In this document: positions 33,396 through 41,261 of the stretch, one piece after another
How the letters are laid out: each line of letters begins with the position of its first letter
Position numbering within the stretch: position 1 is the first letter of the stretch
Origin: Pinisolibacter aquiterrae
GTDB lineage: Bacteria > Pseudomonadota > Alphaproteobacteria > Rhizobiales > Ancalomicrobiaceae
Assembly: GCF_019160155.1 (NCBI RefSeq)
Contig: NZ_JAFNIH010000019.1
Span: 558,001 to 622,000 of the forward strand
Length of the DNA: 64,000 nt
Reading direction: 5' to 3'
Program-made: the position numbers and the translations under genes
Notes under the pieces: generated by a model
What the model saw: only the letters and a program-made list of their open reading frames with translations
What the model was told of the DNA's origin: nothing
Databases searched by the model: none

Positions 33396-34472
33396 TCAGG
33401 GCGACGGCGAAGGCGAAGGCGAAGGCGCGGGAAAGCGGATGACGGCGGCGGTGCCGACCGGGCGTCGCCGCCAATCGAGCGTCGCCTCGAGCGTGCGGCA
33501 CATGGCGCCGACGATCTTCGAGCCGAGCCCGGTGCCCTTGACCGGCCCGTCTCCCGACCAGCCGACCCCGTCGTCCTCGACCGAGACCGTGACCGTGTCG
33601 CCCTCCACCGCGACGCCGACGCGGATCTCCCCGTCCACCCCCTCGGGATAGGCATATTTGAAGGCGTTGGTGACGAGCTCGCCGACGACGATGCCGAGCG
33701 AGACGGCGAGATCGGTCTTCAGGACCAGTGGCCGGAGATCGCGGACGACGCGATGCGCGGTCCCCGCCCCGGAGAGCGAGGTCTGCAACTCCTCGAGCAG
33801 ATGGCCGAGATACTCGGAGATCTCGACCGCGCCGACGCCGGCCGACGAATAGAGATGGCGATGCACCCCGGCGACCGCCGAGATCCGGCTCTGCGTCTCC
33901 TGCAGCGCGCGCTTGGCCTCGTCGTCGTCGACGAGCGAGGCCTGCATCCGCACCATCGCCGCGACCAGGCCGAGCGAATTGGCGACCCGGTGGTTGACCT
34001 CGCGCAGCAACAGCTCGGCCCGATCGCGCGCCTCGCGCACCAGCCGCTGATCTTCCGCCCGCGCCTTCTTCAGCCGCCACCGTTCGAACGCCTGTTCGAG
34101 CGCGGCCACCAGCAGGTCGTAGAATTCGCCGGAGACGTCCTTGATGACGTAGTCGTCGGCGCCGCTCTTCAGCGCGTCGACCGCCAGCCGCGCGTCGGCC
34201 GAGCCGGTGACGTAGACGATCGGCGGCCGCCGGTCGCGCGGCCCGGCCCGCGCCAGGATGTCGAGCCCGGTCTCGGCGGCGAGCGAATGGTCGAGCGCGA
34301 CGATGTCGATGCCGCCGGCCTCGATCCGGTCGAGCGCCTCCGCGCCGGTCGCCACGTGCACCGCCGCATGGCCGCGCCGCGCCAGCGCCTTGCGCACCAG
34401 GGTCGCCAGCGCCGGGTCGTCGTCGACGTGCAGGACCGTCATCGGCCCCACGAGATCCGCGCCATAGGGCAA
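33396..34472 (-). CDS. Receiver-HWE/HisKA_2 histidine kinase, last gene of the EcfG sensory operon
   Basis: 358 aa. An N-terminal receiver domain (about residues 10-130; VLHVDDDPALATLV, IVALDHSLAAE with the likely phospho-Asp, YVIKD) is joined by a coiled coil to a HisKA_2/HWE core with phospho-His161 in LLREVNHRVANSLGLVAAMVRMQ and an ATP domain (VVGELVTNAFKYAYP, GVGWSG, GTGLGSKIV). The C terminus is a run of Ser-Pro from a GCGAAG DNA repeat. Such soluble REC-kinases can feed PhyR. The start could also be Met11 (34442). It lies one base after the stop of the upstream receiver gene. Confidence 0.85.
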   Translation of the reverse strand: MPYGADLVGPMTVLHVDDDPALATLVRKALARRGHAAVHVATGAEALDRIEAGGIDIVALDHSLAAETGLDILARAGPRDRRPPIVYVTGSADARLAVDALKSGADDYVIKDVSGEFYDLLVAALEQAFERWRLKKARAEDQRLVREARDRAELLLREVNHRVANSLGLVAAMVRMQASLVDDDEAKRALQETQSRISAVAGVHRHLYSSAGVGAVEISEYLGHLLEELQTSLSGAGTAHRVVRDLRPLVLKTDLAVSLGIVVGELVTNAFKYAYPEGVDGEIRVGVAVEGDTVTVSVEDDGVGWSGDGPVKGTGLGSKIVGAMCRTLEATLDWRRRPVGTAAVIRFPAPSPSPSPSP

Positions 34473-34473
34473 G

Positions 34474-34920
34474 TCAGTCGACCTCCGGGATCTGCATCAC
34501 CGCGAGGAACAGACCGAGCTGTCGGATCGCGTTGGCGAAACTCTCGTAGTTGAGCGGCTTGGTGATGTAGACGTTGGCGCCGAGATCGTAGCAGCGCTGG
34601 ATCTCGCTCTGGTCGTCGGTGGTGGTGAGCACGATCACCGGCGAGCGCCTGAGGTGCTCGTTCGCCTTGATGCGCGCGAGAATGTCGATCCCGGTCATGT
34701 CCGGCAGGTTGAGATCGAGGAGGATGAGGTGCGACCGCCCGGCCGACGACGCACCCGATCCGTCCGCGCCGAAGAGATGGGCGAGCGCCGAGGTGCCGTC
34801 GGCGAAGGAGAGGATCTCGTTGGTCACCCCGGCGCGGCGAATGTTCTTCTCGATGAGACGGGCATGGCCTTCGTCGTCCTCGATCATCACGATCACGACG
34901 GGTTTGGGGTCTCTCTTCAC
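34474..34920 (-). CDS. Single-domain response regulator, Rcp1-like
   Basis: 148-aa stand-alone receiver: acidic pocket Asp15-Asp16, phospho-Asp69 (LILLDLNLPDMTG), Thr in VLTTTDDQSE and Lys in YITKPLNYESF. The sequence is of the class paired with phytochrome-like and CHASE3 kinases and has no output domain. It overlaps the upstream kinase gene (its likely phosphodonor) and directly precedes the REC-HWE kinase, so it may shuttle phosphate between the two. Confidence 0.9.
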   Translation of the reverse strand: MKRDPKPVVIVMIEDDEGHARLIEKNIRRAGVTNEILSFADGTSALAHLFGADGSGASSAGRSHLILLDLNLPDMTGIDILARIKANEHLRRSPVIVLTTTDDQSEIQRCYDLGANVYITKPLNYESFANAIRQLGLFLAVMQIPEVD

Positions 34921-36425
34921 GTCTCACCTCTCCGGATACGCAACGCCAGATCCTTGGCGACCACCACGCGGAACACGGTACCACCGACACCGTCGCTCGA
35001 GACCGTGACGTCTCCGCCCAACCGCCGCGCCATGGCGCGAGTATGGGCGAGACCGATCCCCTCGCCGGGCCGATCCTGCGGACCGGCCCGGCGGAACAAC
35101 TCGAAGATACGCTCCCGGTCCGCCTCCGCCACGCCGCGCCCGTTGTCCTCGACCTCGAAGATCGCGTCGGCCCGTTCGATCCGGCCGCGCACCACGATAC
35201 GCCCCGGCCGTTCGGCGACGAGGTATTTCGCCGCGTTGTCGAGGAGGTTGGTGAAGATCTGTTCGAGCCCGGCCCGATCGGAGACGATCGCCGGCAGCCG
35301 CCCCTCGATCGTCACCTCCGCCTCGACCTCGTCGAAGCGCTGGCGGATCGCGGCGATGCACTCCTCGACCAGGGCCTGGACGTCGAGGCTCTCCGGCTCC
35401 AACAGGCGTCGTCCGGCGCGCGAGAGCTTCAGGATCTCGTTGATGAGCGCGTCCATCCGGTGCATCGACGAGCGGATGAAGCCGAGGGCTTCGGGAATGT
35501 CCTCCTCGGCCGCCAGGAAGGCCTGCGCGACGACGGGATCGGAGCGATCGCCGCCGACCTGTTCGAGATGGGCGCGAAGCGCCGCCGTCGCGGTCTCGAG
35601 TTCGGCGGTGAAGCCCATGATGTTCACGAGCGGCGCGCGCAGATCGTGGCTGACGATGTAGGCGTAGCGCTGCAATTCGTCGTTGGCGCGCAGCACGCCC
35701 TTCGTGCGTTCACCGACCCGCGCCTCCAGATCCTCGTTGGCCTCGATCAGATCGCGCCGCGTCGCCTCGAGTTCACGCACGTGACGCCGCAGAAACGCGG
35801 CCGCGCCGATGGCGAGGACGACGATCATCGCCACGCCGAGCGTGATCAGCGTGGTGAGCGTCGCCGAGGCCTCGCGCATGCGCGCCGCGCTGCGGATCCG
35901 GTGCGCCGTGGCGATGTCGCGGATCGCGGCGCCCTTGGTGCGCACCGCGTCCATGATCGCCTTGCCGCGGTCGGAGGCGATGACGAGGCGGGTGTCGTCG
36001 AGACGCCCCGCCCGCACCTCGGCGAGATTGGACTTCACCAGATCCATCTTGCGGCGCCCCTCGCCGAGCATCTCCTCGACCGCCGCCGCCGGGATCGCCC
36101 GGCCCTCGTCGATCTCGGAGGCTCTGAGGCGCAGCTCGGCCGCGTCGCGCTCGAAGTCGACGAGCGCCGAGGCATAGGGTTCGAGATAGCTCTCGGTGTT
36201 GGTGATGATGAAGCCGCGCTGCGCCGTCTCCGCGTCGAGAAGATCGGCGATCACCTCGAGCACCAGCCGGTCGACGCGCGCGGCGCGCAGGGCCTCGTCC
36301 GCCTCCCGCTGGGCGCGGCCGGAATAGACGAAGGCGGCCGACACGATGGTGAACAGGGCCACCGCGCCGACCGACAGGAGAAGGGCGTTGTAACCGGCGA
36401 AGGACCGCCAGAAGGCTCTCGTCAC
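34917..36425 (-). CDS. CHASE3-domain membrane histidine kinase
   Basis: 502 aa. Membrane helix at about residues 12-33, a periplasmic CHASE3-like domain (about 38-175; DAETAQRGFIITNTESYLEPY is diagnostic), a second helix (about 185-207), a coiled coil, and a HisKA core with phospho-His260 (YIVSHDLRAPLVNIMGF) and HATPase (NLLDNAAKYL, DNGRGVAEAD, GEGIGLAHTRAM). It starts with GTG overlapping the upstream stop (GTGA); the longer open frame is not coding. The ligand is unknown. It probably phosphorylates the receiver encoded next to it. Confidence 0.88.
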   Translation of the reverse strand: MTRAFWRSFAGYNALLLSVGAVALFTIVSAAFVYSGRAQREADEALRAARVDRLVLEVIADLLDAETAQRGFIITNTESYLEPYASALVDFERDAAELRLRASEIDEGRAIPAAAVEEMLGEGRRKMDLVKSNLAEVRAGRLDDTRLVIASDRGKAIMDAVRTKGAAIRDIATAHRIRSAARMREASATLTTLITLGVAMIVVLAIGAAAFLRRHVRELEATRRDLIEANEDLEARVGERTKGVLRANDELQRYAYIVSHDLRAPLVNIMGFTAELETATAALRAHLEQVGGDRSDPVVAQAFLAAEEDIPEALGFIRSSMHRMDALINEILKLSRAGRRLLEPESLDVQALVEECIAAIRQRFDEVEAEVTIEGRLPAIVSDRAGLEQIFTNLLDNAAKYLVAERPGRIVVRGRIERADAIFEVEDNGRGVAEADRERIFELFRRAGPQDRPGEGIGLAHTRAMARRLGGDVTVSSDGVGGTVFRVVVAKDLALRIRRGET

Positions 36426-36826
36426 GCGGGCACCCCCGGGGATCGCGTCTCGCCGGACGCCGACGCGGTCCGTTCGATTTCGCGTTTCAAGCGCTCGACC
36501 ACCGTGTCGTCGAGATCCTCGATGCCGACCAGACGATCGCGCGCCTCGCGCGTCGCGTGGATGAGTTCGTCGAGTTTCACCTGGATCGCCATCCCATCGC
36601 GGTTCTGCGCGTTCTGAATGACGAACACCATCAGGAAGGTGACGATGGTGGTGCCGGTGTTGACGACGAGCTGCCAGGTGTCCGACCAGCCGAAGAGCGG
36701 CCCGGTGAACGCCCAGACGACGATCACCGCGCAGGCGGCGACGAAGGCCGCGGGGCGCCCGGAAAGCGTCGCCATCCGGCCGGCGAAGCGGCCGAAGAGC
36801 GAGGTGGGTTTCGTATCCTTCGCCAT
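36422..36826 (-). CDS. Low-affinity iron permease (Fet4-like) family membrane protein
   Basis: 134 aa. Two membrane helices (about residues 27-45 and 52-75) with the family signature GPLFGWSDTWQLVVNTGTTIVTFLMVF and FVIQNAQNRDGMAIQVKLDEL. Bacterial members are short and their transport activity is doubtful; they are often found with stress genes. I use the ATG at 36826, which has a GAGGTCC site; an in-frame GTG at 36838 overlaps the upstream stop and is a reasonable alternative. It is second in the EcfG-controlled sensory operon. Confidence 0.8.
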   Translation of the reverse strand: MAKDTKPTSLFGRFAGRMATLSGRPAAFVAACAVIVVWAFTGPLFGWSDTWQLVVNTGTTIVTFLMVFVIQNAQNRDGMAIQVKLDELIHATREARDRLVGIEDLDDTVVERLKREIERTASASGETRSPGVPA

Positions 36827-36834
36827 GGCGGACC

Positions 36835-37017
36835 TCACATGCGCGCCGGTTCGAGCGGATCGGCCGGCCGGCGCGCGGCGGCGAGCGACGGGTTCCCGAA
36901 GGTCCTTGCGTAGAGACTACCCCAGAAGACGCCGCCGATCGCCCCGCCGGAGACGAGATCGATCGTGCGACGCGCCGCATCGGGGCCGGCGTCGACGATG
37001 GCGAAGAATAGGCTCAT
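36835..37017 (-). CDS. 60-aa protein leading the EcfG sensory operon
   Basis: Short protein with a hydrophobic start (MSLFFAIVDAG), a Gly-rich middle (LVSGGAIGGVFWGSLYA) and a basic tail; not a family I recognise. Support for coding: a GGGAGG ribosome site, a perfect EcfG promoter 45 bp upstream, and coupling of its stop to the following gene. It could be a leader peptide or a small membrane-associated stress protein. Confidence 0.55.
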   Translation of the reverse strand: MSLFFAIVDAGPDAARRTIDLVSGGAIGGVFWGSLYARTFGNPSLAAARRPADPLEPARM

Positions 37018-37061
37018 GGCGGACCTCCCGAGGTCGAGACCGCCGAAGCGGTTTCGGATCG

Positions 37062-37086
37062 AACGCGCGACCGGCGTTTCGGTTCC
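37062..37086 (-). promoter_or_regulatory. EcfG promoter (perfect) for the sensory operon
   Basis: Minus strand: GGAAC at 37086-37082, 16-bp spacer, CGTT at 37065-37062. It precedes the five-gene run 37017 to 33396, whose genes overlap or are separated by a few bases and have no other visible promoter. Confidence 0.85.
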
Positions 37087-37132
37087 CGCGTTCGGACGGA
37101 TGTCACGACGAAGGCGGCGGCGGAACGCCGCC

Positions 37133-37297
37133 TCACATGCCGGCCAGCACCTGCGACACGAACGAGATCAGGAACAGGATCAGGAACACGCCGAAGAGAA
37201 TGCGGGCGATGCCGGCAGAGGTCGCGGCGATGCCGGTGAAGCCGAACACGGCGGCGATCAGCGCGACCACCAGGAAGACGAGGGACCAGTGCAACAT
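37133..37297 (-). CDS. DUF1328 (YtjA-like) small membrane protein
   Basis: 54 aa with two membrane helices and the family sequence [23 protein letters not shown] followed by [17 protein letters not shown] (shown in parts). DUF1328 genes are widespread stress-induced genes of unknown function in Proteobacteria. A good AAGGAGA site precedes the ATG and a perfect EcfG promoter lies 30 bp upstream. It is the last gene before the divergent dps. Confidence 0.9.
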   Translation of the reverse strand: MLHWSLVFLVVALIAAVFGFTGIAATSAGIARILFGVFLILFLISFVSQVLAGM

Positions 37298-37326
37298 GGG
37301 AGGTTCTCCTTTCGAATTTCCCATGC

Positions 37327-37351
37327 AACGCGCCGCCCCCTCGTCGGTTCC
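37327..37351 (-). promoter_or_regulatory. EcfG promoter (perfect) for the DUF1328 gene
   Basis: Minus strand: GGAAC at 37351-37347, 16-bp spacer, CGTT at 37330-37327, 30 bp before the ATG at 37297. Confidence 0.9.
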
Positions 37352-37396
37352 GATCCGGACGACAAATCGTCTCGCGTGAAAAAGCGCGATCCGGCC

Positions 37397-37422
37397 GGAA
37401 CCACACCGGCGAGAGAAGCGTT
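37397..37422 (+). promoter_or_regulatory. EcfG promoter (perfect) for dps
   Basis: GGAAC at 37397-37401, 17-bp spacer, CGTT at 37419-37422, about 120 bp before the dps ATG. It is divergent from the DUF1328 promoter. Confidence 0.85.
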
Positions 37423-37542
37423 GTCGCTCCAGGATGAGGAGGAAGCGCTCTTCCGGCGCGGTCCTCATCGGCAATCGAACACCTTCCAGGAACGAAGAAC
37501 CGCGCGCGACGGCGTCCGCGCGGCTCGGGAAAGGACGACATC

Positions 37543-38040
37543 ATGGCCAACGTTTCCGCTGTTCGACGCTCGAAGCCCAGAAGCGAGCCGATCGGCACGG
37601 GTCTCGACCCCGAAGCCTGCGCGCGCACCGCCACCGCGCTGCAGTCGATCCTCGGCGCGACCTATCGTCTGCTGGTCAAGACCCAGATCCATCACTGGAA
37701 CGTGGTCGGCCCGCTGTTCCATCCGATCCACGTGACGACCGAGGCGCACTACGAGAACCTCTTCGCCGCCGTCGACACGCTCGCCGAGCGCATCCGCGCC
37801 CTCGGCCATCCGACCGAGCCGCCGGTGATCGGCACCGAGAAGCCGAAGGTGGCCGAGATGAGCGCGGCCGATCTGCTCGCCGACCTCGTCGCCGACCACG
37901 AGGCGCTCTGCCGCGAGATGCGCGAGGCCGCCGCCACCGCCGAGGAGGCCGGCGACATCGTCACCAACGACATGTTGGTCGAGCGCCTGACCTTCCACGA
38001 GAAGGCAGTGTGGATGTTGCGAGCGATGCTCGCGAACTGA
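37543..38040 (+). CDS. dps: Dps DNA-binding ferritin-like protein
   Basis: 165 aa. Dodecameric iron-storing, DNA-protecting protein that removes Fe(II) and peroxide during stress. The ferroxidase-site motif reads LLVKTQIHHWNVVGPLFHPIH, followed by HYENLFAAVDTLAERIRALG, which carries the conserved acidic ligands. The N-terminal tail (about 20 residues, Lys/Arg-bearing) may bind DNA. Expressed from a perfect EcfG promoter; a hairpin follows the gene. Confidence 0.95.
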   Translation: MANVSAVRRSKPRSEPIGTGLDPEACARTATALQSILGATYRLLVKTQIHHWNVVGPLFHPIHVTTEAHYENLFAAVDTLAERIRALGHPTEPPVIGTEKPKVAEMSAADLLADLVADHEALCREMREAAATAEEAGDIVTNDMLVERLTFHEKAVWMLRAMLAN

Positions 38041-38068
38041 CCGACCTTCCCCTCGCGACGACCCCGAC

Positions 38069-38092
38069 GCCGCGCGCCCCGGGCCGCGCGGC
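38069..38092 (+). terminator. Hairpin after dps
   Basis: Arms GCCGCGCG (38069-38076) and CGCGCGGC (38085-38092), 8-nt GC-rich loop, 28 bases past the dps stop. No T-run. Confidence 0.4.
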
Positions 38093-38125
38093 AAGGCCCC
38101 CCTCTCGCCGAAAAGGTAGACGCCC

Positions 38126-38203
38126 ATGGCTCGCGGTCTCCTCCTCTGGCTCCTCGGCGTGCCGATCCCGATCATCATCCTGATCGCGCTCCTCTATCGC
38201 TGA
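38126..38203 (+). CDS. 25-aa single-pass membrane peptide
   Basis: Very short frame (residues begin MARGLLLWLLGVPIPIII and end in Leu-Leu-Tyr-Arg), essentially one membrane helix. AAAAGG lies 9 bases before the ATG. Highly hydrophobic micropeptides like this recur near stress genes of Proteobacteria and are usually missed by gene callers. I saw no EcfG site directly before it; it may be transcribed from dps by read-through. Confidence 0.55.
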   Translation: MARGLLLWLLGVPIPIIILIALLYR

Positions 38204-38283
38204 CCCGAGACGCGCGGCGGCGGGCCTCGCCCCCGCCCGCTCTCCACGTCCCTCCGATCGATCCTCCGAGAAAGGCTCCCTCC

Positions 38284-38592
38284 ATGTCCCTGCCGTCCGT
38301 GATCACCCCCCGGCGCCTCGCCGTCGCCTCCACCTTCGCGCTCGCCCTCACGCTCGGCGCCTGCGCCAGCCCGCGTGACCAGCGCATGCTCGACGGCGCC
38401 CTGATCGGCGGCGCCGGCGGCGCGGCGGTCGGCGCCATCGCCACCGGCACCGGCGGCGGCGCGGTGGTCGGCGGCGTCGCCGGTGCCGCCGCCGGCGCCG
38501 TCATCGCCGACGCGACCCGCCCCCGCCACGCGCGCGGCAAGACCTGCTGGTGGTCCGACACCCTCCATCGCCGCGTCTGCCGCTGGCGCTGA
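38284..38592 (+). CDS. Glycine-zipper lipoprotein
   Basis: 102 aa. A lipoprotein signal with lipobox Leu-Gly-Ala-Cys (Cys near residue 27) is followed by a glycine-zipper membrane motif (GALIGGAGGAAVGAIATG, GGAVVGGVAGAAAGAVIA) and a Cys/Trp-rich basic tail (KTCWWSDTLHRRVCRW). Resembles outer-membrane SlyB/OsmB-type small lipoproteins. GAGAAAGG precedes the ATG. An envelope stress role is likely by family. Confidence 0.82.
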   Translation: MSLPSVITPRRLAVASTFALALTLGACASPRDQRMLDGALIGGAGGAAVGAIATGTGGGAVVGGVAGAAAGAVIADATRPRHARGKTCWWSDTLHRRVCRWR

Positions 38593-38782
38593 CCGTCCCT
38601 CCCGGGGCCGCCCTCGGCGCGACCGCAGGCGCCCCGCCTCGCCGTCCCCGGTGAAACGGCGATCTCGTCCCGCGCGCAGGCGTGGTACTGATCCGACCGC
38701 CGTCTCTCGAACGACGCGGACGTCGCCACCGATCGGAGGCGGCGTCCGTGTCGTTCGGCCGTCGTCTCGAGGAGGATCGACG

Positions 38783-39841
38783 ATGCGTCTCTTTCGGTGC
38801 GACGCCTGCGACAACACCGTCCATTTCGACAATGCCGCCTGCGTCGTCTGCCACCGGCACCTCGGCTGGCGCCCCGACGCCTTCGCCATGACCGCGCTGG
38901 AACCCTCGGGCGAGGCCTTCCATTTCCCCACGCTCGGCCGCGATTTCGCCTATTGCGCCAATGCCGCGCACGACGCCTGCAACTGGCTTCTGCCAATCGA
39001 GCGGGCCGGCGAGCTCTGCCCGGCCTGCCGCCACAACCGCACCATCCCCGCCCTCGACGTGCCGGAGAACCTCGCCGCCTTTCGCCGCATCACCCGCGAC
39101 GAACGCCACCTCTTCTATTCGCTCCTGCGCTGGCGGCTCGCCGCCCCGACCCGGCTCGAGGATCCGGTCTCGGGCCTCGCCTTCGATTTTCTCGCCGACG
39201 AGATCGCCGCCGACGGCACCGTCGTGCCGGTCCTGACCGGCCACGCCGAGGGCGTGATCACGATCGCGGTCAAGGAGGCCGACGACGCCGAACGCGAGCG
39301 CCGACGCACCGACCTCGGCGAGCCCTATCGCACGCTGCTCGGCCATTTCCGTCACGAGATCGGGCACTTCTGGTGGGATCGCCTCGTCCGCGACGGCGGT
39401 CGTCTCGAGGCCTTTCGCGCCGTCTTCGGCGACGAGCGTCTCGACTACGGCACCGCGCTCGCCCGCCATTACGACCAGGGCCCGCCGCCCGATTGGGCCC
39501 AGCGCTTCGTCAGCGCCTATGCCTCGAGCCACCCCTGGGAGGACTTCGCCGAGACCTGGGCCCATCACATGCACATGGTCGACACGCTGGAGACCGCCGG
39601 CGCCTTCGGCCTGGCGCTCGCCCCACACGGTTCGGTGCGCGGGGAATTGGCGCTCGAGCTCGACTTCGATCCTTACGCCGTCGCCGACTTCCGCCCGCTG
39701 GCGGCGGCCTGGCCGCCTCTGACGGTCGCCCTCAACGCCATCAACCGCTCCCTCGGTCAGCGCGACGTCTACCCCTTCGTCTCCACCCCGACGATCGAGG
39801 CGAAGCTCGCCTTCGTCCACGGCCTGATCCCGTTCGGGTGA
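38783..39841 (+). CDS. Zinc-ribbon protein with HEIGH putative metallopeptidase domain
   Basis: 352 aa. An N-terminal zinc-ribbon region (CDACDNTVHFDNAACVVC, then CPAC at about residue 80) is followed by a domain with HEIGH at residues 191-195, a zincin-type metal motif, and PWEDFAETWAHHMHMVDTL downstream. This matches the family annotated as zinc-binding or putative zinc peptidase (DUF2248-type). Substrate unknown; no signal peptide, so cytoplasmic. A GAGGAGG ribosome site fixes the start. The 190-bp leader (38593-38782) shows no clear promoter. Confidence 0.84.
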   Translation: MRLFRCDACDNTVHFDNAACVVCHRHLGWRPDAFAMTALEPSGEAFHFPTLGRDFAYCANAAHDACNWLLPIERAGELCPACRHNRTIPALDVPENLAAFRRITRDERHLFYSLLRWRLAAPTRLEDPVSGLAFDFLADEIAADGTVVPVLTGHAEGVITIAVKEADDAERERRRTDLGEPYRTLLGHFRHEIGHFWWDRLVRDGGRLEAFRAVFGDERLDYGTALARHYDQGPPPDWAQRFVSAYASSHPWEDFAETWAHHMHMVDTLETAGAFGLALAPHGSVRGELALELDFDPYAVADFRPLAAAWPPLTVALNAINRSLGQRDVYPFVSTPTIEAKLAFVHGLIPFG

Positions 39842-39884
39842 GGCGCCGCTCCCCGGTCTCCCGCCGGTCGCCGGCGAGACGCCC

Positions 39885-41261
39885 TCACGCGGCGAAGAGC
39901 GGAAAGCTCAGGACGACGCGCGCGCCACCGGCCTCGGATCGGCCGATCTCGATGGTCCCGTCCTGGGCCTCGACCAGCGTGCGCACCACCGCGAGGCCGA
40001 GCCCGGCGCCGCCGGTGCGACGCGCCCGTGAGGGTTCGCCGCGCACGAAGGGCTCGAACAGGAGAGCGGCGGCCTCCGGCGCGATGCCGCTGCCGGCGTC
40101 GCTCACCGAGACGATCGCCCGGCCCTGGCGCTCCTCGAGATCCACCGTCGCCTCTCGGCCGAACTTCACCGCGTTGTCGACCAGATTGGCGACGATGCGG
40201 CGGAAGGCGGTGCGATCGAGGAGGACCGGCAGCTCCCGCGACGCGGGCGGCGCGACGCCGAGGCGGATCGGCCCGCCGGAGGCGCCGAGATCGGCCACCT
40301 CCTGGCGGATCAGCGCGGCGAGATCGACGAGTTCCTGGTCGAGCCGGCCGACCCCGGCGCGGGCGGTGAGGAGCGCATTGTCGAGAAGGCCGATCATGTC
40401 GTCGATGTCGGCGATCGCCTTGTCGCGCTCGCTCGGATCGGCGATGTGCTCGACGCGCAGCCGCAGCCGCGTGGCGAAGGAGCGGACGTCGTGCTGAACC
40501 CCTCCGATCAGGGCGAAACGGCCGGCGATCAGCGCCTGGAGGCGCGTCTGCATGCGCTCGAAGGCGGTCAGGAGGGTGACGGTCTCGGGCGCGCGCACCG
40601 AGATCGCCGGCAGCGCGACCGGAGTGCCGGTCGGATCGATACGGTCGACGGCGGCGGCGAGCGCCGTCAACGGCCGGATCTCGCGATGCAGGAGCACCAG
40701 GGCGGCCAGCGCGAAGATCGTCCCGAAGAGCCCGGCGCCGACGCCGGCCGGCAGGCCGAAGAGGGTGACGACGAAGGGCGTGCGCGTGTCGAGACGCAGG
40801 ATCGCGCCGTCGGCGAGGCGCAGACGAAACCGCAGCGCACCGATCGCCGAGGCGAACAACGACGACGGCCCGAAGGTCTGACGCGGCCGGCCGAGCCGAT
40901 GGATCGACAAGAGACGATCCCCGATCAGCGCGGTGTATTCGACGAAATCCGCCGCGTCGCGCAGGTCGTCCCCGATCTCCGGCTCGTCGGTCTCCGGCAC
41001 GGTGGCGGCGGCCCGCGGCGGCTCGAGCGTCGCGCTCAGGATCGACGAGGAGATCGCCTCGAGGAGCTCGTCGCGGGTGCCCGGCGCCGCCGCCGAGAGA
41101 GCATCGGCGATGGCGCGGATCTGGGTCACCGGCGGGCGCGTGGCGGCGCGGTCGAGCCCGTTCGAGCGATAATAGGCGGCGACCAGCGCGATCCACAGCG
41201 TCAGCAGGAGGGCGACGCCGATGGCCACGAGGCGGGTGGTGAGGCCGAGACGCACCATCAC
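39885..41261 (-). CDS. EnvZ-like sensor histidine kinase
   Basis: 458 aa. Membrane helix at about residues 10-30, a periplasmic domain (about 31-165), a second helix (about 168-190), a HAMP linker and a kinase core. The phosphoacceptor motif reads VQHDVRSFATRLRLR, atypical because most EnvZ-like kinases have a Pro after the HDxR step. HATPase motifs NLVDNAVKF, DAGSGIAPEAA and GAGLGLAVVRTLVEA are normal. It overlaps the upstream response-regulator gene by 4 bases, so the two are one unit. The signal is unknown. Confidence 0.87.
   Translation of the reverse strand: MMVRLGLTTRLVAIGVALLLTLWIALVAAYYRSNGLDRAATRPPVTQIRAIADALSAAAPGTRDELLEAISSSILSATLEPPRAAATVPETDEPEIGDDLRDAADFVEYTALIGDRLLSIHRLGRPRQTFGPSSLFASAIGALRFRLRLADGAILRLDTRTPFVVTLFGLPAGVGAGLFGTIFALAALVLLHREIRPLTALAAAVDRIDPTGTPVALPAISVRAPETVTLLTAFERMQTRLQALIAGRFALIGGVQHDVRSFATRLRLRVEHIADPSERDKAIADIDDMIGLLDNALLTARAGVGRLDQELVDLAALIRQEVADLGASGGPIRLGVAPPASRELPVLLDRTAFRRIVANLVDNAVKFGREATVDLEERQGRAIVSVSDAGSGIAPEAAALLFEPFVRGEPSRARRTGGAGLGLAVVRTLVEAQDGTIEIGRSEAGGARVVLSFPLFAA

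Noticed and set aside
34917-36980. A 687-codon kinase starting near 36980
   Set aside because: The extra N-terminal part covers the Fet4-like and 60-aa genes in another frame and has no homology; the GTG at 36425 overlaps the upstream stop and precedes the first membrane helix.
37487-37520. A second EcfG promoter for dps (AGGAACGAAG at about 37487)
   Set aside because: GGAAC is present, but no CGTT lies 16-17 bp downstream; the site at 37397-37422 is complete.
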